A program made the translations under genes and the position numbers. The notes beneath the pieces were generated by a model. The model saw nothing but the letters and a program-made list of their open reading frames with translations, did not search any database and was not told the origin of the DNA. Shown here piece by piece: positions 1-5,870 of a stretch of 6,256 bases of DNA (position 1 is the first letter of the stretch; each line of letters opens with the position of its first letter). This stretch comes from Vicinamibacteria bacterium (GTDB lineage: Bacteria > Acidobacteriota > Vicinamibacteria > Vicinamibacterales > UBA2999): assembly GCA_025924295.1 (NCBI GenBank), contig JAICEG010000316.1, positions 1 to 6,256 of the forward strand. The letters run 5' to 3'.

Positions 1-1
1 G

Positions 2-1195
2 ATCAGGTTCTATCGCAGCGGCGAGGATGCCGATCGCAAGGCGTACGACATCGCGTGGGTCCAGGACAAGGTCTCGCCCGTGGATACCATCAACGGCTTC
101 ATCGAGGTCTACATGGATCCCCGCGGCATCAAGGGATCCTGGGAAGCCCTGGTCTTCTACGTCAACAAGGAGAAGACGGAGCGCATTCAGAAGTTCGCGG
201 ACAACGCGCAGTGGTTCGAGAACCAGATGCCGTATGACGCGAAGTACCGCAAGGCCAGCGTGAAGGGGATCGTCGCCAACGCCATCGACGTCGTGATGGA
301 AACCGGTGATTCCGGCCCGGTCACGCCGATCGGCATCAACCTGCCAAACGATCAGCGCATCCGCGAAGAGCACGGCAGCAAGTCGGTCTCGCTGTCGAAC
401 GTGAGGGAGTCGTCGGACAACGCGCAGCCCGCCTCGATGCGGACCGAGTTCGCGTGGACGCCTGAAGAAGTACAGCGCACCGAGCGATACGGCGCCCTCG
501 CCGCGGAGCTGCTCACCGACATGCACGAAGTGATTGGCCACGCGTCGGGCCAGCAGGCAGCCGGCTTCAAGGGCACACCGCAGGAGGCCATCAAGGAGTT
601 CTTCTCAGCGCTCGAAGAGGGGCGCGCGGATTTGATCGGCCTCTATTTCATCGCCGACCCGAAGCTCGCCGAGCTCGGGATCATCCCGGCTGCCGATCAG
701 GACGCGCTCATGCGCACGATGTACGAGGCCTACACGCGGAACGCGATCGTGCAGCTTCGCCGGGTGCGTGAGGGGACGCAAATCGAAGGAGACCACATGC
801 GCAACCGCCAGATGATCGTCAGGTGGCTGATGGCCAACACGAAGGCGATCGAGCAGCGCACGCGCGAGAACAAGACCTACCTCGTCATGTCCGATCCCAG
901 GGCGTTCCGTGAGGGAGTCGGCAAACTGCTCGCCGAGGTCCAGCGGATCAAGTCGGAGGGCGACTTCGCTGCGGCGAAAACGTTGTTCGAGACCCACGGC
1001 ATCCACTTCGACGCTTCGCTGCGCGATGAGATCGTCAAGCGCGTGGACGGCCTGAAACTGCCGTCGTACTCCGGTTTCGTGATGCCTACGCTGACGCCCG
1101 TCACTGGATCGGACGGCGCGATCACCGACGTGCAGATCTCGTATCCGATGGACCTGACGAAGCAGATGCTGGAGTACGCTGCCGCCTCACGATGA
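2..1195 (+). CDS. M49-family zinc peptidase (dipeptidyl peptidase III-like), 5' partial
   Basis: The frame is open from the left edge, so the N-terminus and start lie outside the window; 397 residues are visible and the stop is TGA at 1193-1195. Seen: the zinc motif HEVIGH at visible residues 175-180 (DNA 524-541), which fits the HEXXGH form typical of M49 peptidases, where the two His bind zinc and the Glu is catalytic. About 25 residues later comes ALEEGRADLIGLYF (residues 204-217), matching the M49 second motif (EECRAE in the human enzyme) that supplies the third zinc ligand, probably E206. Family members remove dipeptides from the N-terminus of oligopeptides. The short spacing between the motifs resembles bacterial (Bacteroides-type) rather than human enzymes, as I recall them. 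Full-length relatives are roughly 550-700 residues, so about half is present. Some relatives are mislabelled dihydrofolate reductase in databases. Localisation cannot be judged without the N-terminus. Its 3' end converges on and overlaps the DinB-like gene. Confidence 0.88.
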   Translation: MRFYRSGEDADRKAYDIAWVQDKVSPVDTINGFIEVYMDPRGIKGSWEALVFYVNKEKTERIQKFADNAQWFENQMPYDAKYRKASVKGIVANAIDVVMETGDSGPVTPIGINLPNDQRIREEHGSKSVSLSNVRESSDNAQPASMRTEFAWTPEEVQRTERYGALAAELLTDMHEVIGHASGQQAAGFKGTPQEAIKEFFSALEEGRADLIGLYFIADPKLAELGIIPAADQDALMRTMYEAYTRNAIVQLRRVREGTQIEGDHMRNRQMIVRWLMANTKAIEQRTRENKTYLVMSDPRAFREGVGKLLAEVQRIKSEGDFAAAKTLFETHGIHFDASLRDEIVKRVDGLKLPSYSGFVMPTLTPVTGSDGAITDVQISYPMDLTKQMLEYAAASR

Positions 1196-1795
1196 CCGGT
1201 CCGGCCGTTCGGTGGGACTGTGCACCCCTGGTCCTGGCAGGGGCGGATGGCTGCCCCCACGCGCCTCCCCGGCCAGCAGATCGTCAACCGATTGGTAGCG
1301 GTAGATGACCGGCGCTTTGTGCTGAAAGAGGCCGCCGGTATCCGCCGTCGGCCCGTAGGTGGAGTAGAGGGCCTGCCCCCAGAGGCGCAGATACACCGTC
1401 AACTGCCCGCGATGATGAGCCGAGTGCGTCAAGCGGCGCGCGAGGACCCATGCCTTCGATCGGGTCACGTCGAAGAAGGCGGTCTCGGCTTCGAACCACG
1501 CGTCTGGCTGCGCCTCGAGCTGTGTGAGGCGCTCAGCCGACACGCCCGCATAGTGTGCGAGGAACGCTGGCTTCGTCTCCTCGGACGGCAGCGCAGCACG
1601 CGACACCGAAATCCCGAGCATCGTTCGCATCCAGGTGTCCTCGCTGACGCACTGATGCACCATGTGCTCCAGCGGCGAACGCGCCCGCGGTTCGGGACGG
1701 AACGTCATGCGTCCTTCGGGAACCTGCGACCACACGCTCAACGTCTTCAGGCGCTCGGTGTCGTAGCTATCGATGAGAAAGTCATAGCGCGACAT
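1187..1795 (-). CDS. DinB-family putative metal-dependent protein
   Basis: This 202-residue protein matches the DinB/YfiT-like four-helix-bundle fold. Seen: an N-terminal helix (RYDFLIDSYDTERLKTLSVW), a PLEHMVHQ segment with H44 and H47, and LTHSAHHRGQLTVYLR with H124 and H128 in the HxxxHRGQ arrangement. In the family, three such His bind a divalent metal. DinB-family members include thiol transferases and hydrolases, but most have unknown roles, and nothing here fixes a substrate. The ATG at 1795 was chosen because the DinB homology begins there; the in-frame extension to 1966 lies inside the S9 gene and looks like non-protein arginine/serine-rich translation. The gene follows the S9 peptidase stop by 13 bp, so co-transcription is likely; the ribosome site is weak (AGTGG). 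Residues from about 173 on are a Gly/Pro-rich tail beyond the usual domain, running into the end of the convergent M49 gene. The protein looks cytoplasmic: no signal peptide or membrane segment. Confidence 0.85.
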   Translation of the reverse strand: MSRYDFLIDSYDTERLKTLSVWSQVPEGRMTFRPEPRARSPLEHMVHQCVSEDTWMRTMLGISVSRAALPSEETKPAFLAHYAGVSAERLTQLEAQPDAWFEAETAFFDVTRSKAWVLARRLTHSAHHRGQLTVYLRLWGQALYSTYGPTADTGGLFQHKAPVIYRYQSVDDLLAGEARGGSHPPLPGPGVHSPTERPDRSS

Positions 1796-1808
1796 AGCGG
1801 GCACCACT

Positions 1809-3767
1809 TCACAGGTTGTCGATCGGGAACGGCGCGATGTCGTCTGCCGGCGTGAAACCGAACACCCGCCCGTAGAAGAGCAGCTCCGCTTCGAGGCACC
1901 GCACGATGGTCGACGCCTTCCTGAATCCGTGCTGCTCGCCTTCGAACGCCAGGTACGCGACCGCAAGACCTTTCGCGCGGACGGCGGCTGCCATCATCTC
2001 CGACTGGTTCGGCGGGACGATCTTGTCCTCGAGCCCCTGAAACAGGATCAGCGAAGATGCCAACCGATCCACGAAATGAATCGGCGACCGTGCGCGATAC
2101 ACGTCGCGTGCTGCCGGATACGGGCCGACGAGCGTGTCGAGGTAGCGCGACTCGAACTTGTGGGTGTCGCGCGCCAGTACCTCGATGTCGCTGACTCCGT
2201 AATAACTGGCGCCCGCCTGGAACACGCCGGGACGAAACGTCAACGCGGCGAGCGTGGTGTAACCGCCCGCGCTGCCGCCTCGAATCGCCAGCCGATTCGG
2301 ATCGGCTTTGCCCGCGGCCACGAGGAACGCCGCGGCTGCCACCATGTCGTCGACGTCGAGGATGCCCCATTGCCCGTTGAGACGCTGGCGATAGGCGCGG
2401 CCAAATCCGGAACTGCCGCTGTAGTTCACGTCGGCGACCGCGAATCCACGGCTCGTCCAGAACTGCACCCTGAGATCGAGCGTCGCGCTCGTTGCCGTCG
2501 TCGGCCCACCGTGACTGATCAGGATCAGGGGCGGCCGCTGTCCATCAGGCGCGCTGTGGTCGTCGCTGCGCGGCGGGTAGTAGAAGGCGTGCGCCGTGCT
2601 CCCATCGCGTGATGGAAACTCGACGGACTCAGGCGTCGAGAGGAGGCTCTCTGCGACAGACAGCGACGAGGATGACCTGATACTTTCACTGGCGCCAGTT
2701 GCGAACTCGACACGGATCACCGCGTCCGGCGTCGAGGCGGATCCTGCCACGGCCACGGCGTGAGTATCTGTCGCCGTCATCCACTCCCGAGGCTCGAGCC
2801 CTTCCGCGAGCGGCGAGAGCCTCCCGCTCGTCGTATCGACCAGGCCCAGGTGCCACCGCCCCGCGGTCGTATATGACACGAGCAGCCGCCCTGCGCCTGC
2901 CGGAGCCCAGGATGCCGATCCGAACACCCATTGCGGCCGGCCGAACTCGGCGCCCCGCGGCGCGTTCACCACGACGGGCGCTGTCTGATCGCATCGATAC
3001 AGCTTCCACCGGCCATCGCGATCGCTGACGAAGTACAGCTGCCCATCCGGCGTCCAGCCAGGCTGATAGATCGACTCCGCATCACCGCCGGCGACGCGCG
3101 TCGCGCGAACGATCGTTCCCTGCTCCGTGACGTCCGCAACCCAGAGTTCGGTCCCGTCCCACGGCATCCGTGGATGCCGCCAGGCCAGCCAGGCCAGCCG
3201 CGACCCGTCGGGACTCAACCGCGGCGTCGAGTAGAAATCGAAGCCCGATGCGATGACCTCGCCAGCACTGGCAGGACCGTCGATCGAGATGCTGACCAAT
3301 GTATTGACCGGCTCGTGATCCGGATCGGAGTGATCTTCCCGGACGGCAATCAGCCGTCGACGCCGCTCATCGAGCGTGGCGTCGGCGTAGAACCAGCGTC
3401 CCGCCGGTGTGATCGGAACCGGTTCACCCGATCGAGAGGCTTCGATGCGATAGAGCCGCTGATCGGAGAAGTTCGATGCGTAGATGACGCCGCCGGACAC
3501 GAGGCAGGCACCGCCACCGTACTCGTGCACACGCGTGCGGGCATTGAAGTCGGCCGGCGTCGCGTCCGCCGTGCTTCCATCAGGGAGTCGTCGCACCACG
3601 ACGTTGCGACCACCCTCCTGCGGACGCCCCTCAATCCAATAGATGTCGTCGCCGTCGACGCTGACCGAGGAGAGCCGGATCCCCTGGGCCGCAACCGTCG
3701 CGGCGGTGATGGGCGATGCCCACGTTCCGTAAGCTTTCTGTTGCACGGGGTCCGCCAAGCCTACCAT
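1809..3767 (-). CDS. S9-family (prolyl oligopeptidase-type) serine peptidase
   Basis: This 652-residue protein is a probable dipeptidyl aminopeptidase or acylaminoacyl peptidase. Seen: YGTWASPIT near the N-terminus, typical of S9 members of this type; a beta-propeller-like region (about 25-375) with blade signatures such as LSPDGSRLAWLAW and TPDGQLYFVSD; then an alpha/beta-hydrolase domain (about 385-640). That domain carries the oxyanion-hole segment SHGGPT (418-423), the nucleophile S499 in RGGSAGG, acid D581 in QGLEDKIVPP, and H613 in GEQHGF, so the catalytic triad is complete. Length is normal for the family. Such enzymes cleave short peptides, with the propeller limiting substrate size. 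No signal peptide is seen, so it is probably cytoplasmic. The ATG at 3767 lies inside a repeated leader and has no usable ribosome site. A GTG at 3746, giving a start of MQQKAYGTW, is a serious alternative with GGCGGA just upstream. DinB follows 13 bp downstream. Confidence 0.93.
   Translation of the reverse strand: MVGLADPVQQKAYGTWASPITAATVAAQGIRLSSVSVDGDDIYWIEGRPQEGGRNVVVRRLPDGSTADATPADFNARTRVHEYGGGACLVSGGVIYASNFSDQRLYRIEASRSGEPVPITPAGRWFYADATLDERRRRLIAVREDHSDPDHEPVNTLVSISIDGPASAGEVIASGFDFYSTPRLSPDGSRLAWLAWRHPRMPWDGTELWVADVTEQGTIVRATRVAGGDAESIYQPGWTPDGQLYFVSDRDGRWKLYRCDQTAPVVVNAPRGAEFGRPQWVFGSASWAPAGAGRLLVSYTTAGRWHLGLVDTTSGRLSPLAEGLEPREWMTATDTHAVAVAGSASTPDAVIRVEFATGASESIRSSSSLSVAESLLSTPESVEFPSRDGSTAHAFYYPPRSDDHSAPDGQRPPLILISHGGPTTATSATLDLRVQFWTSRGFAVADVNYSGSSGFGRAYRQRLNGQWGILDVDDMVAAAAFLVAAGKADPNRLAIRGGSAGGYTTLAALTFRPGVFQAGASYYGVSDIEVLARDTHKFESRYLDTLVGPYPAARDVYRARSPIHFVDRLASSLILFQGLEDKIVPPNQSEMMAAAVRAKGLAVAYLAFEGEQHGFRKASTIVRCLEAELLFYGRVFGFTPADDIAPFPIDNL
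3744..3746 (-). other. Alternative GTG start codon for the S9 peptidase
   Basis: GTG in the S9 frame, seven codons after the ATG at 3767. It lies 11 bases after the TAGGCT core of the repeated leader, close to the 13 bases that separate the same core from the coiled-coil gene's ATG in the other copy. GGCGGA sits 4 bases upstream. Family homology (AYGTWASPIT) begins just after this point, so both starts keep the whole domain. Confidence 0.45.
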
Positions 3768-3786
3768 CCTCGACCGGGCGGAGCAC
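3755..3786 (-). promoter_or_regulatory. Repeated leader/promoter-like element, copy A (before S9 peptidase)
   Basis: A 32-bp sequence matching 4248-4279 at 28 of 32 positions. On the minus strand it holds GTGCTC (3786-3781), 17 bp of spacer, then TAGGCT (3763-3758) preceded by TGG. TGG plus TAGGCT fits an extended -10 (TGn followed by TAnnnT) and GTGCTC sits at the normal -35 distance, though it matches TTGACA poorly. It covers the ATG at 3767, which argues that this codon may not be the true start. It could instead be a binding site for a regulator. Both readings are inference. Confidence 0.45.
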
Positions 3787-3811
3787 CACGCGTGGCGATC
3801 GCGAGGCTACT

Positions 3812-4237
3812 TCAGCGTCGGCGTTTCGTTGGACGTAGCCGGCGTGATGTCGTCGCACGCGACGTGGGCGCGGACTGTGAATCAATGAACTGATCGAGTT
3901 TGTGCTCGAGGCGCGAGAGCCCCTCGGTCAGGCGCTGATCGAAGTGCCGCTCGCTGTCGGCAATGCGCCGCTCGAGCGCAGCAAAGCCGTCCGACATTCG
4001 CCGATCCAGACGATCGTACGCAAACTCGATGTATTCGCGCTGTTCGACGAAGTGGTCGCGCACCTCGTCAAAGCGCCTATCGATATCCTCGAAGCGCCTG
4101 TCGACCTGCTCGAAGCGTTTGTCGACCTGCTCGAAACGAGCATCCACCGATGCGGACAACGCATCCACCGACACTGACAATGCATCCACTTTCTGCTCGA
4201 TGCGATCCACGCGGTCCGACATTTCGTTCTCGGCCAT
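3812..4237 (-). CDS. Small heptad-repeat coiled-coil protein, function unknown
   Basis: I do not recognise a named family for this 141-residue protein. Seen: almost the whole chain to about residue 120 is charged and predicted helical. The core is a run of near-identical 7-residue units (RFEQVDK, RFEQVDR, RFEDIDR, RFDEVRD; about residues 34-61), preceded by a related series (VDALSVS, VDALSAS). Phe and Val/Ile recur at heptad spacing, as in a coiled coil. After residue 120 comes a short basic tail rich in Ser, Thr and Arg ending TKRRR, which could touch nucleic acid or an acidic surface (speculative). No signal peptide or membrane segment is seen, so it is likely a cytoplasmic oligomer. The ATG at 4237 was chosen because GGAGG lies 7 bases upstream; longer in-frame starts lack this and run through the repeated leader. 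The S9 gene starts 44 bp downstream on the same strand with its own copy of that leader. Confidence 0.72.
   Translation of the reverse strand: MAENEMSDRVDRIEQKVDALSVSVDALSASVDARFEQVDKRFEQVDRRFEDIDRRFDEVRDHFVEQREYIEFAYDRLDRRMSDGFAALERRIADSERHFDQRLTEGLSRLEHKLDQFIDSQSAPTSRATTSRRLRPTKRRR
4052..4135 (-). repeat. Tandem 21-bp repeats encoding RFxxVDx heptads
   Basis: Four 21-bp units lie head to tail at 4052-4072, 4073-4093, 4094-4114 and 4115-4135. Units 4094 and 4115 match at 19 of 21 bases, units 4073 and 4094 at 17 of 21; the first unit is more diverged. Each encodes one heptad of the coiled-coil protein, so unit gain or loss would change protein length without a frameshift. Confidence 0.8.
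4140..4202 (-). repeat. Second 21-bp repeat series encoding VDALSxS heptads
   Basis: Three 21-bp units start at 4140, 4161 and 4182, each opening with GCATCCAC on the plus strand. The first two match at 17 of 21 bases; the third shares mainly that opening. They encode the VDA(L/R) heptads ahead of the RFxxVDx series, with the same 21-bp period but a different unit sequence, so they look like a separate or older expansion. Confidence 0.6.
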
Positions 4238-4244
4238 CTCTCCG

Positions 4245-4249
4245 CCTCC
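4245..4249 (-). promoter_or_regulatory. Ribosome binding site of the coiled-coil gene
   Basis: GGAGG on the minus strand, 7 bases before the ATG at 4237, within TTGGAGGCGGAGAG. It decides this start over longer in-frame options. If the adjacent TAGGCT is a true -10, transcription would begin near 4244, just past this site, so the two assignments partly conflict. Confidence 0.6.
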
Positions 4250-4279
4250 AAGCCTACCATCGTCGACAAGGAGGAGCAC
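4248..4279 (-). promoter_or_regulatory. Repeated leader/promoter-like element, copy B (before coiled-coil gene)
   Basis: Second copy of the 32-bp element at 3755-3786 (28 of 32 identical). GTGCTC (4279-4274) and TAGGCT (4256-4251) are both conserved with the same 17-bp spacing, as is the TGG before TAGGCT. The mismatches all lie in the spacer. This copy is in the 160-bp gap between the aminotransferase stop and the coiled-coil start, where a promoter would be expected. No experimental support; the -35 match is weak. Confidence 0.5.
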
Positions 4280-4397
4280 GGTCTGTGCCGCACGACGCAT
4301 CGCGATGTTCTGCCGATATTTCGCAGGCGACCTTACGGTCGTACGCAATAACGGCCACGGCTCACGGCTGCGTCCGGGTGATTTTCTGCGACGGGCG

Positions 4398-5870
4398 TCA
4401 ACTGCCGTCGCGCATGATGCGGCACGACTCGATGTCGAACGTCGCCTCTCCAATCGCGAGCCGCGACTGGTCGCGCAGCGAGGCCGCAAACTGCACGAAG
4501 CGCTCGACGTCCGCGAAGTTGCTGGCCAGGCCGAGCGACGCGCGAATCGCGCCCGCGCTCTTGCCGCCGCGCGCGGTGACGATTTCGAGGAATCGCGAGA
4601 GGGTGAGATCCTCGCGGATCTCCAGCGCCGCGACCACGTCCTCGTCGGTGATGCCCTCTGCGGTCTCGCCGGCGCCCGGATTGCAGAAGCAACCGGTGCG
4701 AAGCGAGATGCGCTGCTCCCCTGCCAACTCCTCGACGCGTCGATAGTCGAGCAGATGCCCGGCCGGGTCGTAGAAATTCATCGTGACGATTCCGCCCCGC
4801 ATCTTGGTCGTCAGCGGACCGTAGATGCGGACCATCGGCCGGCCGTTCGAGTGACGCAGACCGACGAGCGCTTCCAGCAGCCATTCCGTCAGGCACCGCA
4901 CGCGCGTCTGAATGACTTCGATGCCAACCGAGGCGAGGTGTCGCAGGCCGATCTCGACGCCCGCGATCGACAGATAGTTCAACGTGCCGTCTTCGAAGCC
5001 GGCCTCACCCGGGGCGAGGAGATGACGCGTCCCGCCAACGGTGGCAAAGTTGACCGTGCCGCCGGCAAACCACGGTCGCCGTAACTTGTCGAGCGCACGC
5101 TTGCGAACGAGCAGACATCCAACACCCGTGGGATAACCAAACATCTTGTAGAACGACACGCACGCGAACTCTGGTGTCACACGTTGCAGATCGAGGCGAT
5201 CGCTCGGGACGAATGCCGCGGCATCGAGCAGCACATCCCAGCCGCGAGCATGGGCGCGCTCGACCAGGTCGAGAGGATGCTTGACGCCGGTGAAATTGGA
5301 CTGGGCCGGGAAGGCACACAGATTGTTCGCGCTTCGATCGCACGTCGCCAGCAGACGCTCCATCTCCGGCTCGTCGATCCGAAGCTCCGGCATGGTCAGC
5401 GGCGCGTAGGACACGGATGCGCCGCGGGCCAGGGCGAACTCACGGATGCCGTTGACCGAATTGTGATTGTCGACCGACAGCAGCAACCGTCCACCCGCGG
5501 CGAACGGATAGGACTCGCCGACGTGTTTCAGGGCACCGGTCGCGTTGAGCGTGAAGATCGCGGTGTAGTCGTCTCCGGCATTGAACCAGTCGAGTACCGC
5601 CCGACGCGTCCGCTCGACCAGATGCGTCGCACTGAGCGAGGCTGGGCTGCCCGAATGCGGGTTGCCCAGCAGGCTGGAGGCGAGCAGTTCGCCGTGTTCT
5701 CGAATCTGCGACGCCGCGTAGAGGCCCGCGCCGGTGTAATCGAGATACGCATCACCGGCGGCATCGAGGCGTGAATAGTCGGCAGCCCGGATCGCGTCGA
5801 GCCGCACGGTCGAGGCGTACTCCGGGTGTTTTCGAACGAACTCCCGCAGTCGATCCTCAGCCACGATCAT
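4398..5870 (-). CDS. Class V aminotransferase, molybdenum cofactor sulfurase-like
   Basis: This 490-residue PLP enzyme has the NifS-like fold and most resembles the N-terminal domain of molybdenum cofactor sulfurases (MOCOS/ABA3). Seen: YLDYTGAGLY (42-51), GNPHS (69-73), DNHNSVNGIREFA (134-146) with the PLP-stacking H136, FPAQSNFTG (187-195), LLDAAAF with PLP-binding D216, SFYKMFGYPTG with the PLP lysine K242, GGTVNFATV (270-278), FEDGTLNYLSI (292-302), and RTGCFCNPGA (391-400), whose C394 or C396 matches the persulfide-carrying Cys region of Moco sulfurases. Family enzymes take sulfur from L-cysteine as an enzyme persulfide. In eukaryotic Moco sulfurases a C-terminal MOSC domain passes it to the cofactor; here that domain is absent, so the acceptor is unknown. 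The ATG at 5870 overlaps the stop of the upstream ABC ATPase (ATGA), with no strong ribosome site of its own, implying translational coupling. Cysteine desulfurase or another class V lyase is the alternative reading. Confidence 0.85.
   Translation of the reverse strand: MIVAEDRLREFVRKHPEYASTVRLDAIRAADYSRLDAAGDAYLDYTGAGLYAASQIREHGELLASSLLGNPHSGSPASLSATHLVERTRRAVLDWFNAGDDYTAIFTLNATGALKHVGESYPFAAGGRLLLSVDNHNSVNGIREFALARGASVSYAPLTMPELRIDEPEMERLLATCDRSANNLCAFPAQSNFTGVKHPLDLVERAHARGWDVLLDAAAFVPSDRLDLQRVTPEFACVSFYKMFGYPTGVGCLLVRKRALDKLRRPWFAGGTVNFATVGGTRHLLAPGEAGFEDGTLNYLSIAGVEIGLRHLASVGIEVIQTRVRCLTEWLLEALVGLRHSNGRPMVRIYGPLTTKMRGGIVTMNFYDPAGHLLDYRRVEELAGEQRISLRTGCFCNPGAGETAEGITDEDVVAALEIREDLTLSRFLEIVTARGGKSAGAIRASLGLASNFADVERFVQFAASLRDQSRLAIGEATFDIESCRIMRDGS

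Noticed and set aside
1225..1243. Hairpin CCCCTG, 7-base loop, CAGGGG, 30 bp past the M49 stop, as a terminator
   Set aside because: Only a 6-bp stem, no T run on either side, and it lies in DinB coding sequence (Pro/Gly codons easily give such pairing).
1747..2370. Minus-strand 207-codon frame within the 3' part of the S9 gene
   Set aside because: Overlaps the S9 hydrolase domain in another frame and is Arg/Gly-rich without domain signatures.
2931..3893. Plus-strand open frame of 320 codons antisense to the S9 peptidase
   Set aside because: Arg/Pro-rich translation with no motif, fully opposite a gene with a complete catalytic triad; a normal by-product of high GC.
3902..4177. Plus-strand 91-codon frame with hydrophobic heptads (PVDLLEAFVDLLET)
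   Set aside because: The repeat pattern is the antisense reading of the RFEQVDR repeats; no ribosome site or domain supports it.
4328..4341. Small hairpin in the 160-bp gap after the aminotransferase: CGACC, loop GTAA, GGTCG on the minus strand
   Set aside because: The GNRA-type loop is notable, but a 5-bp stem without a T run is too weak to call a terminator or RNA element. The rest of the gap shows only the repeated leader.
4238..4489. N-terminal extension of the coiled-coil protein (including a start at 4300)
   Set aside because: It passes through the repeated leader and overlaps the aminotransferase end; the ATG at 4237 has a good ribosome site.
3963..5084. Plus-strand open frame of 373 codons across the coiled-coil and aminotransferase genes
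   Set aside because: It spans two real genes and an intergenic gap on the other strand, and its Ser-rich repeats (SKRLST) are a frame shadow of the 21-bp repeats.
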